Of a stretch of DNA of 35,378 bases, positions 23,391 through 30,628 are shown one piece after another. A program made the position numbers and the translations under genes. Position 1 is the stretch's first letter. Every line of letters starts with the position of its first letter. Under the pieces are notes generated by a model. The model was not told where the DNA came from. It saw only the letters and a program-made list of their open reading frames with translations, and ran no database searches. Origin of the DNA: Chitinophagales bacterium (lineage in GTDB: Bacteria; Bacteroidota; Bacteroidia; Chitinophagales; JANQFB01); contig JANQFB010000243.1 of assembly GCA_028278085.1 (NCBI GenBank), positions 1 through 35,378 of the forward strand, read 5' to 3'.

Positions 23391-24779
23391 ATGTTCACCC
23401 TGGTGATCGGGGGATGGCTGTCCGTATGTTGGATCGCTTGCCAGACTCCCCAAACACCTTCCTTTCAAACCGGAGACTTTCAGCCGCTGCCGGAGCAACA
23501 ACTGTCTTATTTAAATATTCCCGTTGTTTTTGACATACCCCAATTGCAGGAAAAGATCAATGAAGCTTTGCCGTCGATGATCTATCGGGACGAGAGTTTT
23601 GATAACAATAATCAGGACAATATCAAGCTGCGTATTTCCAAAAGAGCCGATATAGAGATCGATATGAACGGCAATGAAGCCTCTATCCTGGCACCCCTGA
23701 AGGTATGGGCGGAAGGAAAGGTGGATAAAAAGGTGCTGGGCATCAAGATCAACAAGCAAAAGGATATTTACTTTTCCGTGAACCTGCTGTTCAAAAGCCG
23801 CTTAAGCATCAGCCCGGATGGGGACTTGCTGACCGCTACCAAATTGGAACGCATTACCTGGGTGAAAGAACCCACGGTAAAGATCGCATTCGTTGAGATC
23901 TCGCTGAAGAACATTGCGGAAAGGGCCATCCTTGCCCAGGAAGCCTTTATGCTGGAAGAAATGGATAAGGCCGCCAAAGAACATGTCAATGTCAAAAAAT
24001 CCCTGCTGGAAGTATGGCGGGAAATTCAAAAGCCTATCCTGATCAACCGGCAGTTTAGAAATGTATGGCTGCTCAGTAAACCGGTGGAATTATCGATGAC
24101 AGAGATCCGGTCCACTTCCCGATATATATATCTTACTGCCGGAATACTGGCTTACCTGGAAACGGCGGTTGCCAATGATAAGCCGGAAATTGACCCGCTT
24201 CTGCTACCCGATATCAGCCGCAATAAGGATCATGTGTCCCATTTCGACCTGAAAATTTCAGGGATCTTCCCTTATGACGATATCAACCAGGTGATCAAAG
24301 ACAGCTTGTTGGGTTTATCCGTCACCATTGCCGACCACAAAGTCAGTGTGAAGCAGGCCAATGTTTTCGGAGCCGGAGATGCGGTTGCTATTGAACTCGA
24401 TCTGACCGGCGACCTGGAAGCCAAAGTTTACCTCAGGGGTGTTCCGGAATTCGATACGTCTACCTATGCTTTATATGTTTCATCTATGGATTTCGACCTG
24501 CAAACCCAGGAAATGTTGCTCGCCACGGCTGACTGGCTTTTCCATGATGAATTCAGGGATTTGATAAGGCAGGAGATCCATCTTCCCTTACAGGCTAAGG
24601 TTGAAGAGATCCCCATGCGGATAAAAGAAGCACTGGCCAAAGGAAAGCTGGGAGAAAAAGTAGCGATCGAACTGGGTGAATTCCGGCTCAATCCGCATGC
24701 TATCGTGATCCGGCCCGACGGCATTCATAGCATTATTGGCGTGAAAGGCAGGGCCGGGGTAAAAGTGCAGCAGTTGTGA
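23391..24779 (+). CDS. DUF4403 family lipoprotein
   Basis: 462 residues. The short hydrophobic start ends in WIACQTP, a lipobox, so it is probably an outer- or inner-membrane lipoprotein. The body matches DUF4403 from memory: LSYLNIPVVFDIPQLQEKIN, an early polar segment, VDKKVLGIKINKQKDIYF, and a repeat of the same beta-rich module in the second half (HFDLKISGIFPYDDINQVI, FRDLIRQEIHLPL). The two-fold repeat and tubular, lipid-binding-like beta composition suggest an SMP/TULIP-like fold, which is inference. It sits between the FAD oxidoreductase (54 nt before) and mnmD (18 nt after). Their shared strand and tight spacing suggest co-transcription, although no functional link to tRNA modification is apparent. 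Confidence 0.83.
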   Translation: MFTLVIGGWLSVCWIACQTPQTPSFQTGDFQPLPEQQLSYLNIPVVFDIPQLQEKINEALPSMIYRDESFDNNNQDNIKLRISKRADIEIDMNGNEASILAPLKVWAEGKVDKKVLGIKINKQKDIYFSVNLLFKSRLSISPDGDLLTATKLERITWVKEPTVKIAFVEISLKNIAERAILAQEAFMLEEMDKAAKEHVNVKKSLLEVWREIQKPILINRQFRNVWLLSKPVELSMTEIRSTSRYIYLTAGILAYLETAVANDKPEIDPLLLPDISRNKDHVSHFDLKISGIFPYDDINQVIKDSLLGLSVTIADHKVSVKQANVFGAGDAVAIELDLTGDLEAKVYLRGVPEFDTSTYALYVSSMDFDLQTQEMLLATADWLFHDEFRDLIRQEIHLPLQAKVEEIPMRIKEALAKGKLGEKVAIELGEFRLNPHAIVIRPDGIHSIIGVKGRAGVKVQQL

Positions 24780-24797
24780 AATGTTGAATACGGATCG

Positions 24798-25457
24798 ATG
24801 CAAAAACAACTGATCAGCAGCCGGGACGGCTCCCATACTTTCTATGTCCCCGAGCTGGACGAGCATTATCATTCCACACATGGAGCGATCAGTGAATCGG
24901 CGCATGTTTTTATTAAAAACGGGCTGGAAAACATTAAAAAGCCGGCCGTTAATATCCTGGAAGTGGGTTTTGGCACCGGGCTAAATGCCTACCTTAGCTT
25001 GCTGCAATCGCTTGTCAATGGGAGAACGTTGCATTATACCACCCTCGAAGCCTTCCCCATTCCAGTGGATGAAGCATCCCAGTTGAATTACCCGGATCAA
25101 CTGGAAGGCGGCGACCGGCAACTATTTATAGCCCTGCATTCGGCGCCCTGGGATCAGCCGGTTAGCATGAGCCCCCAGTTTATCTTGCATAAGATCCGTG
25201 CTGACCTCGTCAGTTATCGTCTTGACGGGTCGTTTGACCTGGTCTATTTTGATGCTTTTGCCCCGGAAAAACAACCGGAGCTTTGGGAAACCAAGGTCCT
25301 GGAAAAGATCTACCGGGTTATGGCCAGGCAGGGGATCTGGGTGAGCTATTGTGCCAAGGGCATCATCAAGAGGCGTTTAAAAAGTATCGGTTTTGATGTT
25401 TTTTCCTTGCCGGGTCCGCCAGGAAAAAGAGAGATGACGATGGCGGTTAAGGCCTGA
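24798..25457 (+). CDS. mnmD: tRNA U34 methyltransferase MnmD (stand-alone MnmC2-type)
   Basis: 219 residues, the size of a single-domain MnmD rather than the roughly 670-residue fused MnmC. S-adenosylmethionine motif I is NILEVGFGTGLNAYLSL; the acidic loop after strand 4 is FDLVYFDAFAPEKQPELWE, characteristic of MnmC2/MnmD. The C-terminal GIIKRRLKSIGFDVF and PGPPGKREMTMA fit the family. It transfers a methyl group to nm5(s2)U34 to give mnm5(s2)U34 at the tRNA wobble position, in the cytoplasm. The upstream FAD oxidoreductase may supply the preceding demodification step. The gene begins 18 nt after the DUF4403 stop. Confidence 0.93.
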   Translation: MQKQLISSRDGSHTFYVPELDEHYHSTHGAISESAHVFIKNGLENIKKPAVNILEVGFGTGLNAYLSLLQSLVNGRTLHYTTLEAFPIPVDEASQLNYPDQLEGGDRQLFIALHSAPWDQPVSMSPQFILHKIRADLVSYRLDGSFDLVYFDAFAPEKQPELWETKVLEKIYRVMARQGIWVSYCAKGIIKRRLKSIGFDVFSLPGPPGKREMTMAVKA

Positions 25458-25551
25458 TAAAAGTTTGTCTGCTTTGTGTTAAACATTGTTAATTCCCGGG
25501 TTTTCCCTTTAGGATTAACTATATTGGGGCCCGGAATAAGAACCCCGCTTC

Positions 25552-26448
25552 ATGTCCCTGGCAACCGTATTACAGATTGATCAATTATCCAAGCGATTTG
25601 GCTCGGTCCATGCCGTACGTGAGCTGTCATTTAACGTTCCTGCCGGTAGCGTTTATGGTATTTTAGGCCCCAATGGCAGCGGGAAAACCACCACCCTAGG
25701 AATTTTATTGCAGGTGATCCATCCCGATAGTGGAAACTTTTCCTGGTTTGGAGAACAGCCCACGCATCATGATCGGAAAAAGATCGGAGCCATCCTGGAA
25801 ACACCCGTATTCTATCCTTACCTGAGTGCGTTAAAAAACCTGCAGATCATCGCTTCGATCAAAGGGATCCCGGAAGGGTCGATCGATGAAGTGCTGACCA
25901 TGGTGGAGCTGATCGACCGGAAAAACGATCCGTTCAAAAATTACTCCCTGGGTATGAAACAGCGACTGGCCATTGCCGGCGCTTTGTTGGGTGATCCCAA
26001 AGTCCTTATCCTCGATGAGCCCACCAACGGATTAGACCCGCAGGGTATTGCCTGGACCAGGGAGCTGATCAAAAAGGTCGCCTCCAAAGGCACGACTATT
26101 ATCCTGGCCAGCCATTTGCTGGATGAGGTGGAAAAAGTATGTACCCATGTAGCTGTTTTACAAAACGGTTCCAAAGTTTATGATGGCAGGGTCGACGATA
26201 TGCTTCGCGAAGGAAAAAGCATCCGGGTGGCGGCCAAAGATATGAATGCTTTGCAAAAAGCTTTGGAAGATTACCCGGAAGCGGGATCGATCTCCCGGGA
26301 CGGTGATTTTTGGTTGGTCAGCGGAACGGACCACCTCAATTGCACGGACCTTAACCATTATTTATTTCAACGGGAAATTGTGGTTTCCCATTTAAGTACC
26401 ATGAAAAACAACCTGGAAAAACAATTTCTGGCACTTCTCCAATCATGA
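25552..26448 (+). CDS. ABC transporter ATP-binding protein (ABC-2 exporter type)
   Basis: 298 residues. Walker A is GPNGSGKTTT (about 39-48), the Q-loop region is ILETPVFYPYLS, the signature is YSLGMKQRLAIAGALLG, Walker B is VLILDEPTNGLDP, and the switch histidine is in ILASHLLDEVE. All nucleotide-binding elements are intact. The 90-residue C-terminal extension (QNGSKVYDGRVDDML...) is usual for ABC-2 exporters of the NatA/CcmA/bacitracin type. It ends in a 4-nt ATGA overlap with the membrane partner, so the two are translationally coupled. It should power export of an unknown substrate. Confidence 0.94.
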   Translation: MSLATVLQIDQLSKRFGSVHAVRELSFNVPAGSVYGILGPNGSGKTTTLGILLQVIHPDSGNFSWFGEQPTHHDRKKIGAILETPVFYPYLSALKNLQIIASIKGIPEGSIDEVLTMVELIDRKNDPFKNYSLGMKQRLAIAGALLGDPKVLILDEPTNGLDPQGIAWTRELIKKVASKGTTIILASHLLDEVEKVCTHVAVLQNGSKVYDGRVDDMLREGKSIRVAAKDMNALQKALEDYPEAGSISRDGDFWLVSGTDHLNCTDLNHYLFQREIVVSHLSTMKNNLEKQFLALLQS

Positions 26449-27218
26449 CGATCATCAGAGCTGAACTGTTAAAGATCCTGCCTAACCGGGCCGTACTGGT
26501 GCTCACCGGTTTATACCTGCTCTTTTTGGGTATCGTGATCTATGGTTTGCAAACTTTTATCAACAAAATGTCCGGCGACCTGCAGCTTCCGGTAGATGCC
26601 AGTACCATTCCGATCTATAATTTTCCGGATATCTGGCATAACCTGGCTTATGTTGCGGGGTGGTTCAAGATCTTTCTGGCCATCATCATATTGATCCTGG
26701 TCTGTAATGAATTCGAATTTAAAACCATCCGCCAGAATATCATCAATGGCTGGAGCCGGATGGATTTCTTGTGGGCCAAGCTATTCAATATCCTGCTCCT
26801 AAGTGTTTGTTCCGGTATTTTCCTGTTGGTGATGGGTTTGATCCTGGGTATGATCAATTCGCCCGATCCCAGCCCCGGCACAATGATCCAAAAACTCGAA
26901 TATATCGGGATCTATATTACGGAACTTGTCGCCTACCTGTCATTTACTATGCTGATCGGTGTTTTGATCCGTAAAACCGGCCTGGCGATCGGTTTGCTGA
27001 TCTTATATTATGTGATCGAATTCATCATATCTGTTATTTTGCCCGAACATTTGGAACCCTATTTACCTTTGGAAGTGATCAATGGGCTGATCCAATTCCC
27101 TTATAACCTGACCGGGGCAAATGCTTCCATCGAATTAGGCACCGTTTCCCTGGCCTGGGGTTATGCCATCTTGTTTATCGCCCTGTCAGGCCTCATCATC
27201 CATAAGAGAGATCTTTGA
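26445..27218 (+). CDS. ABC-2 type transporter permease
   Basis: 257 residues with about six membrane segments. The first is at residues 15-33 (AVLVLTGLYLLFLGIVIYG). Others are FLAIIILILVCNEFEFKTI, LLSVCSGIFLLVMGLILGM, YLSFTMLIGVLI and a final pair before HKRDL. The segment NEFEFKTIRQNIINGWSR after the second membrane helix is the coupling motif typical of ABC-2 permeases. It overlaps the ATPase gene by 4 nt and should form the transmembrane half of that exporter. The substrate is not identifiable. Confidence 0.88.
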   Translation: MTIIRAELLKILPNRAVLVLTGLYLLFLGIVIYGLQTFINKMSGDLQLPVDASTIPIYNFPDIWHNLAYVAGWFKIFLAIIILILVCNEFEFKTIRQNIINGWSRMDFLWAKLFNILLLSVCSGIFLLVMGLILGMINSPDPSPGTMIQKLEYIGIYITELVAYLSFTMLIGVLIRKTGLAIGLLILYYVIEFIISVILPEHLEPYLPLEVINGLIQFPYNLTGANASIELGTVSLAWGYAILFIALSGLIIHKRDL

Positions 27219-27223
27219 TTCTT

Positions 27224-27240
27224 CCTGTAAGCCTTGCAGG
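27224..27240 (+). terminator. Possible short hairpin after the ABC exporter
   Basis: CCTGTAA (27224-27230) and TTGCAGG (27234-27240) form a 7-bp stem (one G-T pair) with a 3-nt loop, 6 nt past the permease stop. It lacks a downstream T-run. Confidence 0.3.
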
Positions 27241-27280
27241 TCCGGGCCTGTTCCAGCACCCGTAAACAATGCTGCTGTTC

Positions 27281-27314
27281 TTGACTTTCTTCTCAACAAA
27301 AAAATGTAGTTTAG
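27281..27314 (+). promoter_or_regulatory. Candidate Bacteroidota promoter for the isomerase pair
   Basis: TTG at 27281-27283 precedes TAGTTTAG at 27307-27314 by 23 nt; the latter is a one-mismatch form of TAnnTTTG. It would start transcription just before the ATG at 27330. Confidence 0.35.
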
Positions 27315-27329
27315 CATTTTCAAATTAAA

Positions 27330-28028
27330 ATGCGCTCTATGTCAAAATATCTTGCTATTGCTTTAGCCTTCTGCCTGGCGGCTTGTAATAACGCGCCCAC
27401 CAACATGGCCGATATGGAAGTCGACCTGGATAATGAAGACCAGAAATTGTCGTATGCCCTGGGGGTGAATATCGGCAGCAACCTGAAAAAACAAGGCCTG
27501 GATGAAATCGATCCGGCTATTTTGGCCAAAGGAGTCGCCGAATCGATCACCGATAGTGAAGCGAAAATGAATGAAGAAGAAGCGGTTAAATTCCTGTCAG
27601 AATATTTCCAATCGCTACGGACCAAGGATCTGGACAAACACCTGAAAGAAGGCCAGGAGTTTTTGGCGGAGAACAAAAAGAAAGACGGGGTTATTACCCT
27701 GGAAAGCGGCTTGCAATATGAGGTGATCAAGGAAGGCAGCGGCCCGAAACCCAAAGATACCGATAAAGTAACCACCCATTATCATGGCACACTGATCGAT
27801 GGAACAGTATTCGATAGCTCCGTTGACCGAGGGGAGCCGGCTACTTTTCCCGTCAATGGCGTGATCAAAGGATGGACAGAAGCCCTGCAATTGATGCCGG
27901 TCGGTTCCAAATGGAGGCTCTTTATTCCGACGGAATTGGCTTATGGTCAAAATCCAAGGCCCAACGGTGTCATCAAACCGAACATGGCTTTGATCTTTGA
28001 AGTCGAATTATTGAAAATCGAAGAATAA
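27330..28028 (+). CDS. FKBP-type peptidyl-prolyl isomerase lipoprotein with FkpA-like N-terminal domain
   Basis: 232 residues. The signal ends in LAACNN, a lipobox, so it is probably periplasmic and lipid-anchored. Residues 30-110 form the helical dimerisation domain of FkpA/Mip-type isomerases ([32 protein letters not shown]). The FKBP catalytic domain follows ([67 protein letters not shown]), with the aromatic and aspartate residues of the pocket in place. It should fold exported proteins by prolyl isomerisation. Its stop TAA shares one base with the ATG of the next gene, a cyclophilin. A start at the second Met (27339) is also possible. Confidence 0.93.
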   Translation: MRSMSKYLAIALAFCLAACNNAPTNMADMEVDLDNEDQKLSYALGVNIGSNLKKQGLDEIDPAILAKGVAESITDSEAKMNEEEAVKFLSEYFQSLRTKDLDKHLKEGQEFLAENKKKDGVITLESGLQYEVIKEGSGPKPKDTDKVTTHYHGTLIDGTVFDSSVDRGEPATFPVNGVIKGWTEALQLMPVGSKWRLFIPTELAYGQNPRPNGVIKPNMALIFEVELLKIEE

Positions 28029-28468
28029 TGCGTTCAGCGACCATACATACCGAAAAAGGGGATATGAAGGTGGAGTTCTTTGACAAGGACGCCCCTAAAA
28101 CCGTAGAGAATTTTATCAAGCTCGCAAAGTCAGGATTTTATGACGGCCTGACCTTTCACCGGGTGATCCCGGATTTTGTGATCCAGGGCGGATGTCCAAA
28201 CGGAACCGGTACCGGAGGCCCCGGTTATACCATCGATTGCGAGCTGGATGGCGACAACCAATACCACGACCGGGGGGTGTTATCCATGGCCCACGCCGGC
28301 AGGAATACGGGCGGATCGCAATTCTTTATCTGCCACAACCGGCAAAACACCCAGCACCTGGACCGGAATCATACGGTTTTTGGTAAAGTCGTCAATGGGC
28401 TGGACGTTATCGACCAGATCTCAGCGGGTAATGTTATTACCAAGATCGCTGTTACGGAAGAAAACTGA
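28028..28468 (+). CDS. Cyclophilin-type peptidyl-prolyl isomerase
   Basis: 146 residues, single domain, no signal peptide, so probably cytoplasmic. The core shows [25 protein letters not shown] (catalytic Arg in FHRV), [20 protein letters not shown] and [15 protein letters not shown]. The tryptophan that gives eukaryotic cyclophilins cyclosporin sensitivity is replaced by His, as in many bacterial PpiB proteins. It overlaps the FKBP gene by one base (TAATG), so two unrelated isomerase folds are translationally coupled. The downstream gene is convergent, with a repeat-rich gap between. Confidence 0.94.
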   Translation: MRSATIHTEKGDMKVEFFDKDAPKTVENFIKLAKSGFYDGLTFHRVIPDFVIQGGCPNGTGTGGPGYTIDCELDGDNQYHDRGVLSMAHAGRNTGGSQFFICHNRQNTQHLDRNHTVFGKVVNGLDVIDQISAGNVITKIAVTEEN

Positions 28469-28487
28469 CCCATCCACTATAAAAAGC

Positions 28488-28546
28488 AATTTTGCGTCAA
28501 TTTTGACCAAATTTTGCCGTTATTTTGACGCAGTTCTGACGCAATT
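28488..28546. repeat. Short repeated/inverted units between convergent genes
   Basis: The 105-nt gap between the cyclophilin and helicase genes has TGCGTCAA (28493-28500) inverted as TTGACGCA (28525-28532) and again as TGACGCAATT (28537-28546). TTTTG also occurs four times at roughly 10-16 nt spacing. A bidirectional terminator is plausible. Confidence 0.5.
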
Positions 28547-28573
28547 CTGCAAATTTATCTATTGGCCATCCGG

Positions 28574-29944
28574 CTAGTTATCCGATCTTAACAGCCTTTC
28601 GATCATCCGGATATTATTATTGTTCTCGTAGAATTCCACCACTTCCTCCCTGATGATCACATCCTGCGGCCTGATCCTCGACCGTAGTTTAATACCTTCG
28701 AAATGGGTACATCTGCTGAGGGCTACATACAACTGGCCGGCAGCGAAAGCCCCGGAACCCAGGTCGATGATCACCCGGTCGAAGGTAAGCCCCTGGCTTT
28801 TGTGGATAGTGATGGACCAGGCCAGCTTCAGGGGAAATTGACGGTATACACCCACCACTTCTTCCGTAATCCTTCTTTTCTTGCTGTCATACTCGTATTT
28901 CACATGTTCCCAATCTTCCCGGCTGATCTCATGGACTTTATCATTGCGCAAGCGCACCCAGATCCGGTCAGCTTCCAGGCGGTCGATAATACCGACCGTA
29001 CCATTGACCCACCGGCGTTCGGGGGTAAGGTCATTTTTTACGAAAATAACCTGGGCTTTTTCCTTAAGCTGCAGGATCATATCGGCCGGCAGGTTTTTCA
29101 CCGGGAAGTCTCCGTCGATCACGCCTTTATAGATCCGGAGGGTTCCGGGTAACTGATCCAGTTTTTTCTTGTTGGTCATATCTGCCAGCACTCTTTTGCC
29201 GGATAGGGTGATGTAAAAACTATCATCCGGTGGTTCGAAGGCAGGATCATACCGGTCATTGAGCTGTTCCAGGTCATCCCAGTCGACATGGTTGCTTCGG
29301 AATTGATTGAGCAGACGGATAAAAGATTCATCATGCTGGCGGTAAACCTGCTCCAGTTCAATATTGACCAGGTCAAGCTTTTGGAAAACAATGGCGCTGA
29401 AAAAGTACGGATTGGGATAAAAATCCTGCAATACCGAAACATCGGCCGCGCTAACTACCGGCTCCAGTTGGAACAGATCACCCACCAGTAGCAATTGTTT
29501 TCCGGCGAAAGGCCGCTGATCCTCACAAACCAGCCTCAATACCAGGTCGATCGCATCCATCGTATCTGCCCGGAGCATGGACACTTCATCGATAATGATC
29601 AGCTCGGTTTTTTGAAGAAGCGTTTTCTTTTTTTTCCGGAATTTTTGCTGCCTGATCCGCTCATCACCTGGTAACAGCGGGCCTAGGGGTAGCTGAAACA
29701 AGGAATGAACGGTTGTACCATGCACCTGGATAGCGGCAATGCCGGTCGGTGCGGCGATGATCTTTTTTTTTGCTACTTTCTCATACAGGTATTTTAGAAA
29801 GGTGGATTTTCCCGTGCCGGCCTTACCGGTTAAAAACACGGAATGCCCGGTATTGTTGATCAGGGACCAGGCATATTGGAATTCCACATTTTCCTCGGCC
29901 ATATTTTCGAAAAAATGATCCATAGCAGCTTTGCCGGAAGGCAA
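28574..29944 (-). CDS. Pif1-like superfamily 1 helicase (core only)
   Basis: 456 residues. Walker A is FLTGKAGTGKSTFL (39-47), followed by APTGIAAIQVHGTTVHSLF, Walker B LIIIDEVSML (about 115-124) and LLLVGDLFQLEPV. Later come LELEQVYRQ-type motif III/IV sequences, and the C-terminal WSITIHKSQGLTFDRVIIDLG and GQLYVALSRCTHFEGIKL (motifs V and VI). All motifs of the Pif1/RecD-type SF1B family are present. From memory, many Bacteroidota relatives run to about 700 residues or more with a C-terminal HRDC or RQC-like segment; this one ends soon after motif VI. It should unwind DNA 5' to 3', possibly at forks or G-quadruplexes. It is divergent from the DUF3127 gene. A start at Met8 is also plausible. 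Confidence 0.9.
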   Translation of the reverse strand: MPSGKAAMDHFFENMAEENVEFQYAWSLINNTGHSVFLTGKAGTGKSTFLKYLYEKVAKKKIIAAPTGIAAIQVHGTTVHSLFQLPLGPLLPGDERIRQQKFRKKKKTLLQKTELIIIDEVSMLRADTMDAIDLVLRLVCEDQRPFAGKQLLLVGDLFQLEPVVSAADVSVLQDFYPNPYFFSAIVFQKLDLVNIELEQVYRQHDESFIRLLNQFRSNHVDWDDLEQLNDRYDPAFEPPDDSFYITLSGKRVLADMTNKKKLDQLPGTLRIYKGVIDGDFPVKNLPADMILQLKEKAQVIFVKNDLTPERRWVNGTVGIIDRLEADRIWVRLRNDKVHEISREDWEHVKYEYDSKKRRITEEVVGVYRQFPLKLAWSITIHKSQGLTFDRVIIDLGSGAFAAGQLYVALSRCTHFEGIKLRSRIRPQDVIIREEVVEFYENNNNIRMIERLLRSDN

Positions 29945-30030
29945 CCTATCATCAAATTTCGCTAATAATTGTGTCCGGATAAATGTTTGCTGAAATATTC
30001 GGCTATTAAATAAATCCAGCTATGAATTTC

Positions 30031-30085
30031 GAATGTTGAATGAGGAATGAAGAATTCATCATTCAGCCTTCCTCATTCAACGTTC
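30031..30085. repeat. Intergenic palindrome (GTTGAATGAGGAA arms)
   Basis: GAATGTTGAATGAGGAA (30031-30047) pairs with TTCCTCATTCAACGTTC (30069-30085) at 16 of 17 positions, including a perfect 13-bp core. The spacer is 21 nt and contains a further GAATTC/ATTC motif. It lies in the divergent gap between the Pif1-like helicase and DUF3127 genes. Arms are built of GAATG/GAAGAA units, in the same style as the repeats at 7247 and 15855. Confidence 0.75.
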
Positions 30086-30165
30086 TTCATTAATGTAAAT
30101 TTTTATTTCTACCGGCTATAGCGAATTAGTTATTTATATTAATGCCGATTGCAAGGGTGTTTTCC

Positions 30166-30173
30166 TATTTTTG
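30166..30173 (+). promoter_or_regulatory. Bacteroidota -7 element (TATTTTTG) of the DUF3127 gene
   Basis: TATTTTTG is an exact TAnnTTTG match, 36 nt before the ATG at 30210. A TTG occurs 14 nt earlier, shorter than the usual spacing of about 19-20 nt, so the -33 element is uncertain. Confidence 0.5.
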
Positions 30174-30209
30174 TAAGATACCATCATAAATTCCTTAAAA
30201 CAGACAACC

Positions 30210-30584
30210 ATGAGTTTTGAATTAAGCGGCAAGCTGCTCGAAAAATACGATACCGTCCAGGTTAACGACTCCTTCCGGAAACGTGAATTCGTTGTGGAAA
30301 AGGAGGAACAGGTTAATGACAGGGTTTTTACCGATACCATCAAATTCCAGTTAACACAGGACCGATGTAACCTGCTCGACAACCTGAATGTGAATGACGA
30401 ACTAAAGGTAACCTTCAATATCCGGGGCAGAAAATGGGAAAAAGACGGCCAGGTAAATTATTTCAACAACCTCGAAGCCTGGCGTATCGAAAAACTCGTC
30501 GCCGAAGGTATTGACGCGGCTCCGATGCCGGACGAAAGTCAATTACCTCCCGAAACAGACGAGACCGATGATCTGCCATTCTAA
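30210..30584 (+). CDS. DUF3127 family protein (OB-fold, SSB-like) with SSB-type acidic tail
   Basis: 124 residues. The compact beta-rich core (MSFELSGKLLEKYDTVQVND, FRKREFVVEKEEQVNDRV, DELKVTFNIRGRKWEKDGQ, YFNNLEAWRIEKL) fits DUF3127, a Bacteroidota family with a proposed single-stranded-DNA-binding OB fold. The last ten residues, ETDETDDLPF, match the acidic SSB C-terminal peptide (DDDIPF-type) that recruits helicases, exonucleases and polymerase subunits. A flexible Pro/Asp/Glu-rich linker (PMPDESQLPPET) separates the tail from the core, as in SSB. Neighbours are a divergent Pif1-like helicase and a downstream membrane protein 44 nt away. An SSB-like accessory role in replication or repair is inferred, not shown. 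Confidence 0.88.
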   Translation: MSFELSGKLLEKYDTVQVNDSFRKREFVVEKEEQVNDRVFTDTIKFQLTQDRCNLLDNLNVNDELKVTFNIRGRKWEKDGQVNYFNNLEAWRIEKLVAEGIDAAPMPDESQLPPETDETDDLPF

Positions 30585-30628
30585 TCCTTAATCGTCCAAT
30601 CAACCTTTGCCGGTAAAGTTCCGGGATT

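Noticed and set aside
25552-27218. Possible gliding-motility GldA/GldF transporter
   Set aside because: The ATPase and permease fit generic ABC-2 exporters; no GldG-like gene follows and the permease lacks features I can tie to GldF.
27320-27775. 151-codon reverse frame opposite the FKBP gene
   Set aside because: Antisense shadow of a strongly conserved isomerase; serine-rich low-complexity product.
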